Shown here: positions 11,295 to 21,989 of the stretch, one piece after another
Layout: each line of letters starts with the position of its first letter
Position numbering within the stretch: position 1 is the first letter of the stretch
The notes under the pieces: generated by a model
What the model was told of the DNA's origin: nothing
Databases searched by the model: none
What the model saw: only the letters and a program-made list of their open reading frames with translations
Program-made: the position numbers and the translations under genes
Assembly (NCBI GenBank): GCA_000181795.3
Contig: CM012953.1
Location: 7,644,849 to 7,669,082, forward strand
Direction: 5' to 3'
Length of the DNA stretch: 24,234 nt
Source of the DNA: Trichinella spiralis
Taxonomy: Eukaryota > Nematoda > Enoplea > Trichinellida > Trichinellidae

Positions 11295-11308
11295 GCGCCA
11301 TCTGGCGG
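11295..11308 (-). promoter_or_regulatory. CTCF-like binding site
   Basis: The minus strand reads CCGCCAGATGGCGC, which fits every position of the CTCF core consensus CCNCNAGRKGGCRS. It lies about 380 bases upstream of the LRR start codon. CTCF is an insulator and architectural factor; it is reported to persist in early-branching nematodes and to be lost in derived ones. Binding here is an inference. Confidence 0.4.
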
Positions 11309-11309
11309 A

Positions 11310-11320
11310 CCAATCATTGG
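11310..11320. promoter_or_regulatory. Paired inverted CCAAT boxes
   Basis: CCAAT and ATTGG face each other with one base between them, directly beside the CTCF-like site. Each is a potential NF-Y core in the upstream region of the LRR gene. Confidence 0.35.
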
Positions 11321-11420
11321 CCTCGCCAAAAATTTGAAAAGCAATCAATCAATAGGCGCCCCCAGCTCGCAGCTCGTTAATGTCCACTTTACGTCCTAAT
11401 CGTATAAAGCTCCGCTGTAC

Positions 11421-13649
11421 TGATTGCCACTTGATCGACTTGATCGCACGAGCAACAACGTTATTTTTTCCTTTTTTTCCACTCGCCAAATTATTCTCAG
11501 ATTTAATCTCATCGACACGTGTGTGTGTGTTTTGATTTATTCAAATTTTTTTTCATTCATTCATAACTCGAACTTTTGTGATTTTATTATTCAGCTTATC
11601 AAGAAAACTTTTACGTTGCTAATCTTTCAAAATCTATTTAACTTCCTCTAAGATGGCGTTTGTCATCAGAAATTAAAAATTTACCTCTTGCCAATTTGGA
11701 AAAACACATGCAAAATTTTTTCACATATTATTTGTTTATTTATTTATTTTGATTCAACTTTATTAGAAATGTTAACAGTTTTAATGGAAATTAGTTAAAT
11801 GGACTAAATTTTTCTTTCTTCCTTTCTTTCTTTGTTATTATTAGAAACTTCAAATATTTATTTTATTCAAATATAATTGGACCATAAAATAATATGAAAA
11901 ATTTTTCGAATAATAACAATCACTTGTAAAACTTAATGTTTGAATTGAAAAAAATGCATAAGAAATTGTGCTATATTTACCTATCGATCATATTACAAAC
12001 GTTCTTTATTGAATGAAATTGTAAATTTCCAAACTATTTTTCACTTTTACATGTGAAAATTATTTTATTTTCACTGATCCCCATTGACAGAAAAACTACA
12101 TTCATTAGCATTGCATTGGATTTTAAAAATTTAATTTATTTCTTAATAAAATAAGCCAAATTTATATTTTGTAAATGTAATTTTAAACTTAATACAATTG
12201 TTGTTGTTTGTCAATAAAAAGTAGTTCGTCTACTAAAAGCAAATTATATACTGTTCCACTTGAACTTGAAATCAACGAAATCAATTTATTCCCAATTTCA
12301 AATTACCACTGCTACACTATGCAAAGTATGAACAATAAAGTACAATATGAAAAATTTTCCATTCAATTTTGTTCATACTTGTTGCGATTTATTCATTCAT
12401 AAGGGATTATTATTTATTTATTTATTGAATATTCTATAATAATTTTATAAGCAAGTAAAAAGAATTGCAAATGAAATTCAAATTGCAGTGACTGTTTTCT
12501 TTAATTAATATAATTGACATTGAGATGCAAATTTCACAACTTTTCATAATTAAAACCAATTTGGCTATTGTTGTAAGCTGTAAATGGCATTTGTTCGTTT
12601 CTTTGTTTAGCCAACTTTATTGGAATATGCTGATTCATTCATTCCACCTTATTATATATAATAACAACAGATAATTTTTTAAAGAAAACTATTTCACAAA
12701 ATTTTTCCAATTACAATTTATTGTTTTTGATTTTTTTCCAATCAATTTCATATATTCAAATTCGAATAAGTCAACATGTAATAAATTAGCAATTTGTCAA
12801 TTTTGTCAGTGACATATGCAAAAGCTGTAAAATGTGATTTGATGTATCCTATTTTGAGAAAATTGATATATTAAAAAAAGGTTTTGCAATATTTTTCAAT
12901 TTCAAAAACAGCAACATCACTTTTGAAAAGCGACAGACACTTATTTTGGCAAATTTTAAAAGTATCATTGAAGTTGCAAAATTCAATATTATAACTGTTC
13001 CATATGTTGCAACTGTCCTGGTGATTCATCTCACGTGATCTCAGGCATTATTTCTTTGGTTGGAAGCAATTTTGTTGCTTTGTGTTTTATTCGAAACTAA
13101 TATCCACAACACCAATAACAGTTTCAACATCGAAAAGCAACATGCTTTATTAGCACGCAAATTATCAACCGACTTCGTATGCAGTAGCATATGCAACAGC
13201 ATGTGGTTTGTGCATTCGACCAAATCGACTGAGGCTGAAATTTGCTTCACACTTGACAACAGCACTGGTGATTTCACGGATGATTGCCTCTGAAATTTCC
13301 GCCTTTTGCACGATGTAAGCTGTGTTTTGTTCTCCTGATTTTCTCCAGCTCCTGAGGCTATCTTTCCTCGCTTCCGTCTATTTCTTACCATTGTTGGACG
13401 GTGTAAATATTTTTCACGCTGTGAACAACATACTATTATGACTTTTTGACATCTTCGGATGCTTCTGGGGATGTCCGTTTTCACAGAGCTCTAATTTCTG
13501 CCGAGCAGAAAGCCAGAAACGTTCTACACAGCCAACAATCTTGGAAATAATCCTACTACTTTCTAAAGTCCCACTATTTAATAATTTTTTAAACAATATT
13601 AATAAAAAAGCAAATGTTCTTACATATATTAAATTCCAGTTTTCTCTCA
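11421..13649. other. AT-rich intergenic DNA
   Basis: No supported gene. It contains short low-complexity runs: a GT run near 11519-11529, TTTC-type repeats near 11812-11834, and TATT-type repeats near 11729-11750 and 12409-12425. A palindromic E-box TCACGTGA is at 13031-13038. A 147-codon minus-strand open frame (13041-13484) overlaps unrelated open frames on the other strand and shows no recognised domain, so it is not called. Confidence 0.4.
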
Positions 13650-13672
13650 ACATTCGCGGCATGCGCGAATGT
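13650..13672. repeat. GC-rich perfect hairpin
   Basis: Nine bases (ACATTCGCG) are followed by a 5-base loop and their exact reverse complement. It stands out in AT-rich DNA. It could be a protein-binding palindrome, a mobile-element relic, or chance. Confidence 0.6.
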
Positions 13673-15589
13673 CAAATTCCAGCGAATACTTGCCACTTCT
13701 ATTCATACAGACCCCCGATGCCTTATAATCCTACGCAACTGTTTGAAAGCTGCAAGGGATATCACGGACCGTGAAATGATTTTCATGTTAAATATTTATC
13801 CCACATTTATTTTTTATTCGTTTGATTGAGTGCATAACAGTCAAAATCATTGCCAGAAGCAGATGGACTGTTCAGCGCATCTTTTTGAAAAAACATTGTG
13901 ACTATAGTATTTACTTCATGCATTACATGTCTGTTTATATTTTGCGTGATTTTTACGCTGCGTTGGACTGTGTTAGCATGAAAGCGGACATTCTGCACTT
14001 CCAGACACGTCCGGACCAAGCGCCTGGAATTGAGGGACCGGTGCCACCGTAAGCCAATTCACTCCTCCTTTCCCTCCACCCTAATTTTTTTATATTTCTC
14101 ATCTTAGCATTAGTTTGACATTTTGAAAAAAGATATTGCACTTGTAACGCTTAAATTGGAAGTTGAATTCACCGACAACCTGCGACCAATTTGCTTCCCA
14201 GTTTTGTTAAGTCGTTATCACTACTGTTATTGAGCGGAAACTCATAAGCGGAAACAACCTTGCACTGAACATGCAGATCCACAGCATACATACCCGCTAG
14301 GGTCTAAAATTAGGATTTATCTTTTGGCGGTTTTGAAATATGCGAATAATCAAATTCGTGAATGTTCGGGGCCGACCGTATTACAATACATAAGTTGAAA
14401 GAGAATTTGAAAGCGCTGAAAAGTTTCAAATTATTTTAAAATTTTCAGGACAGAAATAATTCAGTATTAATGGATGAATGTATAATTATTTTTATTTAAA
14501 TAAAAGTATATTAGAAAGTGTTTTTCTGGAAAAAGAAAAAATATTTGTTTAAAAGTATTAGAAATGTTCAAGTTTTATTTGCTTACTGTAAATTTTAAAC
14601 GATCAAATTCGAAACGCGTATGTGGAAATTGCGCATGCTGCAATGAGGTTGAATGGAATCTGTGCAATAATTATAGTCAGTTAATATTTAAATTGCCATA
14701 TTAGGGATATTAATAAGCAATGTTCGAAATGTAATGAAAGAGCTGTGTATAAATAAAATTACAATTGATGAAGATTCACTACGATGATGTCATCATGAAT
14801 GATGCATATCGTATGGTGGGCGTGGAAAAATAATATTATTTATTGAATTAGAAAAGAAAAACAAACAAAACAATGTTGCGAAGAACTTTTTAGCATAGTA
14901 GTAATATAGTAGTAATTGTTACGAAATGAAGCGTGTTGTTGGTTAAAAATGCTCAACGTCAGCTTATTTATTTATTATGCTAATGACCAGAGAGGAGTGA
15001 TATTTTTGCATGTTTGTTTTTTTAATGAATATTATTATGTTGATTTAGTTATTTTATGCAAAACAAAATATTTATGTTTAATAAAATGGCAAAAAATCCA
15101 AACAGTTATAGAGTTTGTCTGTGATATTAATCATCAACAAAATATGCTTTGACTAAGGATGGTTCATGTTGGTGTTAGCTTTTGAAATTGGAGAAAATGT
15201 CAGTCAAAAAGTTGTATATACTTCGTCACTTTTTGATTGTCAAAAAATTCTGTGATTTTCTTTTTCAATTGTCAAATGCGAAATATAAATTTTCGCAAAA
15301 TTTCCAAAGTTGATTTGATGACAAAGAAAAAAGCACGCTTGAAATAATTTGAATTATTGAAATTCATTAATCATCAATGAGGAAAAAAAAGAAGAAAACA
15401 AAATTCTCAAATGTACAGTAAACCAGACATTGTTTGTTCCATTCCAGACTGCATGGTGTGTTTGGACAAGTTTCAGTCATAACAAAAAACAATAATAATT
15501 ATAATAAGAAGAAGAAAGTATCAAAAAAGTAAAAACAAAAAAAGTGTAAAATGACGAAAAAACCGGTTTTGCTCGTGTATAATTTTCTC
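13673..15589. other. Intergenic DNA, no recognised gene
   Basis: Mostly AT-rich. A GC-richer patch at about 13958-14055 encodes an open peptide piece (containing RPDQAPGIEGPVPP) that I do not recognise, followed by a possible GTAAGC donor. From about 15365 to 15560 the plus strand is strongly purine-rich (A/G), just before the GC-rich start of the DAZ-family gene region. Confidence 0.35.
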
Positions 15590-15960
15590 GTAAAGTTGTT
15601 GTCGGCGGAGGTAAAATCAATCTACTCAGTGACGGTCTGTCTGGGTGCCGTGGGCTAAACGCTAAAATATGCAAAAATTTTTCCAACGCCGTCGGCCGAT
15701 AACCAGCCCTCCAATGGCCTCACGTTATTACTCGGCGTGCCATTGCTCAGTTTGGATTGGGCAACCGGCGCTGTGCGCTGCTAGGCCAGAGTTGATTATT
15801 CATATCACTGCGCGCTATTCGATTCTTCTTCTACTGTTCGGCCATTTTCACTTCTTTCTCTTTTCACTTCCTTGTCGTTCGTCGCTTTTTCTACTGTAAT
15901 AAGCTGCGCCTATTCTGCTAGTTCTTGCTTGGATTTCTCGCCTCGCAGCTAATTTTCCAA
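15590..15960 (+). promoter_or_regulatory. Probable promoter and first leader region of the DAZ-family gene
   Basis: A CpG-containing, GC-richer island lies between a purine-rich tract (about 15365-15560) and a long pyrimidine-rich tract (about 15830-16780) on the plus strand. It contains inverted CCAAT (ATTGG) near 15757 and no convincing TATA box. With a strong splice acceptor at 16801, it probably supplies the promoter and an untranslated first exon. A 76-codon open frame at 15669-15899 shows no family resemblance. Confidence 0.35.
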
Positions 15961-16801
15961 CTCTACACACAATTTTCGTTTTCGAAAAACGACAAAAAAA
16001 AACAATTATCTTCAACTTACAGTAAGCTTCCGTTTCATCATTTTATTTCGTCCGATCAACTAGACAATAAACAACACTTCGAATTTTACCTTTTCATTCA
16101 CTTTTGCTCTGTTGCTCTTCATTTCAACTTCTTTTTTTATCACTTTTTCTTCTCGAATCTATTCAAATTTTTCTCTCCAATCCGAAAGAAATCTTCTTCT
16201 CGTCGCATGCAAATTTATTACATCTCGACGATCATCTTCTATTTCTTGTTTGTTGTCGTTTTTATGAATATGTAAAATTTGAAAAATTTATCTCAATTTA
16301 TTATACTAAATTTTATTATTGAAACACATTTCACTTTTTTACCAGTCGTTCTTTTTTTAAAATAGTTTTTACAATTTTTTCCACTACAGTTGATCAATTA
16401 TTGTTGTACAACAGCAACAACATGCTCAATGACGATGATGGTGTTGCAATTGTTTTGATGCTTTTTATGAAAAAGATCAACAATTCATGTAAAATTTTAT
16501 CTTTTTTGTCGAAATCATGTTCGCTTATGCAGTTCAAATTCAACCTACTATTTACTACTACCGTTAGCCTTTTTGATTTTCATTTTAATAGTTGTTCATC
16601 ACGGTCACATACAATCACATTCAGTGAATTTTCTTTTTTAGAATCTTATCACGAAGCACAACTGTTTTACCTGCATTTTAAAGGTAATTTTTATTCACTT
16701 TTATTAAAATATTGTTCATTTCATTTATTAAAATTAACAAACAATCAATTCACTTTTCTTCTTACTAACTGATTGGTAAAGTTGGTTTGTTTGATTTGCA
16801 G
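15961..16801 (+). other. Pyrimidine-rich leader or 5' UTR intron ending in a splice acceptor
   Basis: T/C-rich DNA containing several accidental open frames ends in TTTGATTTGCAG at 16801. That acceptor lies 4 bases before the ATG of the DAZ-family gene. This spacing is usual for SL trans-splice sites in nematodes but also fits an ordinary 5' UTR intron. The sequence alone cannot decide. Confidence 0.4.
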
Positions 16802-16805
16802 AAAA

Positions 16806-19492
16806 ATGAGCAACTTTGCGCCGAATTCGCCTGATTCTGGACGAGATACATCCAGCCATTCGCCGGCAGTGACAACCGTCTCCACTCCTAGAGTTGGCAC
16901 TCTTATTCCTAATCGCATTTTTGTCGGTGGTTTTCCTCCTGCCGTATGTTTGCAATTTATAATTTTTCCTATTCACTCAACAATAATATTCACTTCAGAC
17001 TGTGGAACACGATTTGCGAGCATTTTTTGATAAATGCGGTACTGTAAAAGATGTGAAAATTATTCGAGACCAAACTGGAATTTCAAAGGGGTTCGTTATC
17101 GAAACATCTACGCTTTAAATATTCATTTCATTCTCTTTTACTTTTTCTTTTTTCATATTTAGATATGGGTTTGTTACTTTCGAAACTGATGAAGAAGCGA
17201 AATCATTGATTGAGGTTTCAAAAAAAAATATATATATTAAGCAACTTATTGTTTTTTTATTTTCATTTTTTGGCTTTTATAGAAAGCTGAACCATTTGAA
17301 TTCAAAGGTCGGCATTTGAACATCGGTGCTGCTGTGCGTAAATCTTCAAACCAGTTTAAAACTTATGGTAATTTTGTTTTATTTAAAAAAATAATAAGCA
17401 GTCATTGCACAATTTCAATTATGCAATTAATTTGATTTAGATATTGTTCCACAAGGCGCGGTGTTGTGCAGCTACGGCATGCCATATGCATTGCAGAATG
17501 GCATAACTTTGCTCGCTAGCCCCGATGCTTATGCTGTGGCTCAACCTATTCAAGTAACTACATGCAACTGTTTTCTTTTTCTTTATCATACCTTGAATTT
17601 ATTACTTTTTTGAAATGTAGCATTCTGTTCAGTATCCGTTTGTTTTTCCGCACGGCTTGCAGCCGATGCTTTACCCGTCGGTGCCGATCGGAACAGCTAA
17701 TAACCAGACTTCGAATGCTACACAAATTACCATTGCTAGCCCTCACGCGGCAAATCAACAACAGGTAGTAGCTAAGTTGAATTTAAATTTTTTGAAATTG
17801 CCCATTTAGCAATTTACACAGAATAATCTATACCATAAACAAGTTTCTATACAACTGAAATGAAAATATTAAAATTAATTCACTTTACTTTTGTTTCAAT
17901 GGAAACGTTTTAAAATTAAAAATTAATCAAGCTGTTGTAGTTTATTTTAAAACTGTATCGATCTGATTAAGTTTTATGTAGAATTGGAATGAAAATAATA
18001 ATTATTTTTAATTATTTGAGCATAACACTTGAGAACATCAAATATCCATGTTGTATGAAAATTGTGCAATATAATGAAAATATTTGATAGACACAGCATT
18101 GCGTTGCGCAGCAAGTTCAGCAGAGTAATTCTAATCAAGGCTCTCCATCAAAAGTAATTTTTAGGAAAAAAAATTTGTTTACTGTATTTTTTAAGTTATT
18201 ATTTTTTTGCAGAAAACTCCTGCGCCTCTGCAGTTGCAGCCAAATATGGTTTCGCTGAACAACGTAGTTAACACACTTCCGGCAAATCTTGGCAATTTAA
18301 CTTTAGGAACACAGATCAATCCCCAAGCGCAGTATCGTTTTGCTGCTCCGGTAGAATTTGAATGTGCAAAAAGCAAATGCCAATTAAATTTAAAGTTAAA
18401 CTGTTTTTCAGGCCGTAGCTCCGCCACTGACGCATTACATTTATCCCAATTCAGTTGCTTACCAGAACGTTGTACAAGAGATTCCGTCTTATCCAGCAAC
18501 GATTCCTGCTAATGCTTACGTTCATCAAGAATTTACTGAAGTTTACCCAAACAATAATAACAACTACGAATCTTACAATGAAGCAAGTGATGTTCTCTTG
18601 TAGAAAATTATTATTCTCATTTTTTGCTACTACTACTACTACTACTGATTTCATTGCATGCGCGTTAACAATTTATGCTAATAATTTTGCATGATTTGGA
18701 CCTGTCAAAATTGCTTTCGTCTAGATTATGCAAAAACAAATTGCTCCTACTGTAATTGGAGTGTTGATTCCTCTGGAACAGCAATGCGACCAATGTACAG
18801 TCAACACAACAGAAAATAATTGCTGCACTGTAAACCGCAGTGCAGACTGTATTCCAGAAAATAGCTGTTGTGAAGATTGGCAAGATAATGCAGTCGATTT
18901 TGCGGAACTGCGTTCGCTGATTCCGCGAAACTGTTTGTCATTGCCGTGTTCACCTGCTATTAAAAATTCCTTAGAAGGAATCATTTCAAATTTGCATGGC
19001 AAAACAATAGAAGGAGTAAGCATACTAAAACTATTTGTTACTTGTATTTTACTAATCTTTTTTTTCTCATACACAACGGGTATATATACCCGTATTGTTT
19101 TGGTTGTGGTTCTTTTCTTTTTTGTGGGTTTTATGTTGTTTGAAGCTATGCTTATTTTTGCCGTATAGGGCCGAAATGCTCGTTACGGCAGTCCGCGAAA
19201 ACAGACTACCTATACTAATCACGGCAATGTAATTAGCTCAGGAAGTCCACGATTCAGCAACACAACTCCACCGAAAAGTGGATACCGATACACTGGTGAG
19301 ATTTGCTTTTCATTTTTAATTTTAATAAAATTACAAAAATCGCTTTTTTAAGGAAAATCTGGTGGGAATGGCTACCACAAAATGGTCACTTGCGCAGGTT
19401 GCGAATATGACCCGAACAAAGCAGATGTGAAACAGCCGCCTGGAAGTGTTGTCACACCTCCACCCACTCCTATTGCCCCGGAATACAAATAA
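16806..19492 (+). CDS. DAZ/BOULE-family RRM RNA-binding protein (12 exons)
   Basis: Exons inferred: 16806-16943, 16999-17090, 17163-17214, 17283-17367, 17441-17553, 17621-17764, 18097-18153, 18213-18350, 18412-18591, 18725-19015, 19169-19295, 19353-19492, giving 518 residues. One RRM (about residues 36-115) carries RNP2 IFVGGF (38-43) and RNP1 KGYGFVTF (76-83), ending LNIGAAVRKSSN. NRIFVGG, SKGYGFVTFET and LNIG-A-RK match BOULE/DAZ proteins, which promote translation of germline mRNAs through 3' UTR binding. After the RRM come Y/P/Q-rich segments like the BOULE low-complexity tail. The last third is unusual: a cysteine-rich stretch (CDQC, NNCC, ENSCCEDW) and a late CAGC. The exon 9-10 junction is the weakest call: it needs a GTTCTC donor at 18592, otherwise exon 9 stops with TAG at 18601-18603. 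Then 18728-19492 would be an alternative exon set or a separate downstream gene. The start is the first ATG after the acceptor. Exon 7 may instead begin at 18091. Confidence 0.85.
19076..19093. repeat. Perfect 18-base palindrome inside a DAZ-family intron
   Basis: ACGGGTATATATACCCGT is a perfect self-complementary sequence within the intron between exons 11 and 10 (19016-19168). In RNA it could fold as a small hairpin; in DNA it could be a dimeric protein site. Confidence 0.7.
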
Positions 19493-19734
19493 TTTGGTTT
19501 CATGTTTATAGTAGAGTGAAATTTGTCGGTGTTTCCTATCATCATTTATTCATGCAATCATTTATAATATGAAATATTATTTGTAGCACTTTCCACTTTT
19601 TTTTCTGTATATGTTGTGAGTGTCAGTGTCAGTCTCTGTTTGTGTGGATGTGAGTGGCTTGCTTGTTTACGTTATTATCTGCACGAACGTCGTTTGCCCC
19701 ACTTTAGTCGGTTTTAACTTGTTTGTAAAGCATT

Positions 19735-19737
<3 letters not shown>

Positions 19738-19768
<31 letters not shown>
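19738..19768. repeat. (AT)n microsatellite
   Basis: About fifteen AT dinucleotides run without interruption within the predicted 3' UTR of the DAZ-family gene. Confidence 0.95.
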
Positions 19769-19770
<2 letters not shown>

Positions 19771-20275
19771 TCACAATGGATGGTAATTATTTCATACTAC
19801 ATATGGTCAGTTCTGAGGTTCGAAGATACTAATGAAAAAAAAAGAACTTGTGAAAAAACATTAACTTGATTTGCATTTTTATTATTAATGCTGTGTGGTA
19901 TTAATGTGAGTAACAGTCGTTCGTGGTTAGCCGGTACAATTTCAAAGTTCAAAAGTGTTTTTCTCAGTATCATGAAAATTGCTGAATGCAAAATCTTTTG
20001 ACTTTTTTATGAAGCATGTTACGTTTGGTTTGTTGACGATGAACAACAGTCACTGATCAAACTGCAGTTGTTGAAAACGCGACGTTAATTGGCGGAAAGT
20101 TGCTCTTCTCAATGCGCTTTCTGTACAATTTCGTTTTACAGTTTATGGTTCTTCAAGTCTGAATGTAGTTTCAAGTTCAACATTTTTCGCTTAATGTGTA
20201 AAGATTCTTCATTCCTTCGTTGGACATATCTCGTGGGTTTTCAAGGTGTAGGGTTGTGCAACGTATACACCTCAT

Positions 20276-20356
20276 TATCATTATCACTATTATTATTATT
20301 ATTATTATCATCATCATTCATATTATTACCATCGTCATCATTATTATATTATCATT
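20276..20356. repeat. Imperfect ATT/ATC trinucleotide tract
   Basis: Tandem ATT and ATC triplets with interruptions, just before the predicted poly(A) signal of the DAZ-family gene. This is a simple-sequence repeat. Confidence 0.9.
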
Positions 20357-20395
20357 GACGGACTAATGTGTCGAATAAAAAATTGTTCTAACCAT

Positions 20396-20882
20396 TTATT
20401 TGTCAAGTTTTGTTATCAGTTAAATGAATGCGAACGAATTTCCTTTTGAATAAGACTTATCAAGTTAATAAATGAAACGAAAGCAAAAAATTAAGATGTA
20501 TTGCATTGTATGTACATGTAAAAGTATCAAAACACCATTGCACTGCAAGGGTTTTTTATTGTAAAAAAATAGTCGTATTGGGCTGCCTCTCTAAGAGATT
20601 GCGGTTCAGTTTATCACAGTCAGTTAAATGAATGATGATGATAACAATAATCATTATCTTCTCCTTCACATAATTTAACTAAATTCAATGCAACTTCAAT
20701 TAATTAATGCGTCAATAAATTTACTTTTACCACAGTGATTCATAACAAACATTACAAGCGCATAATTAATGAAAAATTATTTACCGAAAAAATAACTCAC
20801 GAATAAACATTTCAAACATGCGTGTGAGATTGTGCGTAATATAATTACAATAAAATAATATATATAGTTATAATATTATATA
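20396..20882. other. AT-rich intergenic DNA
   Basis: No gene recognised between the end of the DAZ-family transcript and the transposon. It ends in the TA dinucleotide (20881-20882) that serves as the target site of the element. Confidence 0.4.
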
Positions 20883-21614
20883 CAGAAATACCCCGCTTAA
20901 TGCTGTTTTTTGGCAAGCAGGTCACTCGTTTTTCCTTAAAGTGAGACATTTAGCTAAGCGATTTTATTACATCATGTTGCTTGGATTATTTCATTCATTC
21001 TATCAATCATTTATAGTAACTGGTTTGGATTCTGTTACTTTTTCATATATTTGATCACATATTTTTGATATGTTCTGTTCAATATTTCATAACGACGGCC
21101 TTAGCAATGATGATTTGAAACAACTAGCAGAGCTGCGCACTGATAATCAACCAACAGTCATGAATTCAAAAGAGGATATACCTTTGAGAAAACTCTACCA
21201 GCAAAATTCCTTAAGAACAGCGTCACCAAGATTACACATATTATGCACCTGTTCATAGAACAGAATTTGGTTAATGAGTTGCAAACAAATTCCAAAGCAA
21301 GTTGGGATGTTCTTGGAATAATATCTTGTTTTCAAGAAATTCAACATGAGAGAAAACGTAAGGAGTAGCACTTGATAGTTTCATCATCAAGAAACCAAAC
21401 GTTGACCAGTGAAACGTTGGTTCAATGAATAATATGAACAATAAAGTATGTAAACATTTTTATAAAAATTTCAAATAAAGTTTGTTGTATATATTGCGAC
21501 TTTTGTTAGAACAGTTGTATTGTAAGCACGTGCTATAAAGTCCTGGTACAATGCTGTTTTGCTTAAAGCTCTTTTTTCAGAAACTGAACCAGAACGTCAA
21601 ACGGAGTAGGCTAG
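20883..21614 (+). mobile_element. Short pogo/Tigger-type DNA transposon derivative
   Basis: A 732-base element flanked by TA on both sides (20881-20882, 21615-21616), as expected for Tc1/mariner-pogo insertion. The left end CAGAAATACCCCGCTTAATG resembles Tigger/pogo ends. The right end, finishing at GTAGGCTAG, matches the inverted left end at about 13 of 21 positions. Inside, 21100-21390 encodes a decayed transposase C-terminus: NDDLKQLAELR, a helical stretch, then SCFQEIQHERKRK and a TLD-F-type tail as in Tigger proteins. The DDE catalytic part is missing, so this is an internally deleted, non-autonomous copy, also with stops in the remaining piece. Confidence 0.7.
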
Positions 21615-21989
21615 TATAATGAAAAGTAACCATAACTGCTGAATAATTACAAAACAAATGATATGAGGAAGATTTTTTGAGAAACAATATAAATAATACT
21701 GATAAAGCAATATTTACAAAAAATAATTACATATAGCAATTCTACCACAAATTGCTAATATTCTATATAATCAGTAATAAATGGTAGAAACAATATGTTG
21801 GACAGTAAAAAAATAGCACAGCAATTATAATCGTAATTGTTAGTGATGAATATTTAAGTAGCAAAGAAAAACAGCATTAATAGTTATTGAGAATCACTAT
21901 GATTAGTTTATGTAATAAAATTGTTCATAACAATAACGGCGGGATACGGCTGTGCGCGTGATCCTTTGCCGGCGTGAAATGTTGAAAAT

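Larger units (their letters stand above)
10960..11420 (-). promoter_or_regulatory. Promoter and 5' region of the LRR gene
   Basis: A GC-richer stretch (notably 11090-11370) sits directly upstream of the minus-strand LRR gene and ends abruptly in AT-rich DNA. It contains the CTCF-like site and the paired CCAAT boxes listed separately. A 73-codon minus-strand open frame within it (10979-11200) has no family resemblance and is more likely 5' UTR. The exact start of transcription is not visible. Confidence 0.4.
19493..20379 (+). terminator. 3' UTR of the DAZ-family gene with poly(A) signal
   Basis: The first clear AATAAA after the TAA stop is at 20374-20379, predicting a 3' UTR near 0.9 kb. This is long for a compact genome but usual for germline regulators controlled after transcription. 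It includes an (AT)n run and an ATT/ATC repeat tract, listed separately. No other gene is visible in it. Confidence 0.45.

Noticed and set aside
11650-11658. AAGATGGCG, a YY1-like motif
   Set aside because: Too short to support alone and not placed near a recognised start of transcription.
13041-13484. 147-codon open frame on the minus strand
   Set aside because: No family match, low-complexity basic composition, overlapping open frames on the other strand, and no supporting splice or poly(A) context.
15669-15899. 76-codon open frame in the GC-rich island before the DAZ-family gene
   Set aside because: Composition drifts into the pyrimidine-rich tract and gives artificial L/F/S-rich peptide; it is more likely promoter or untranslated leader.
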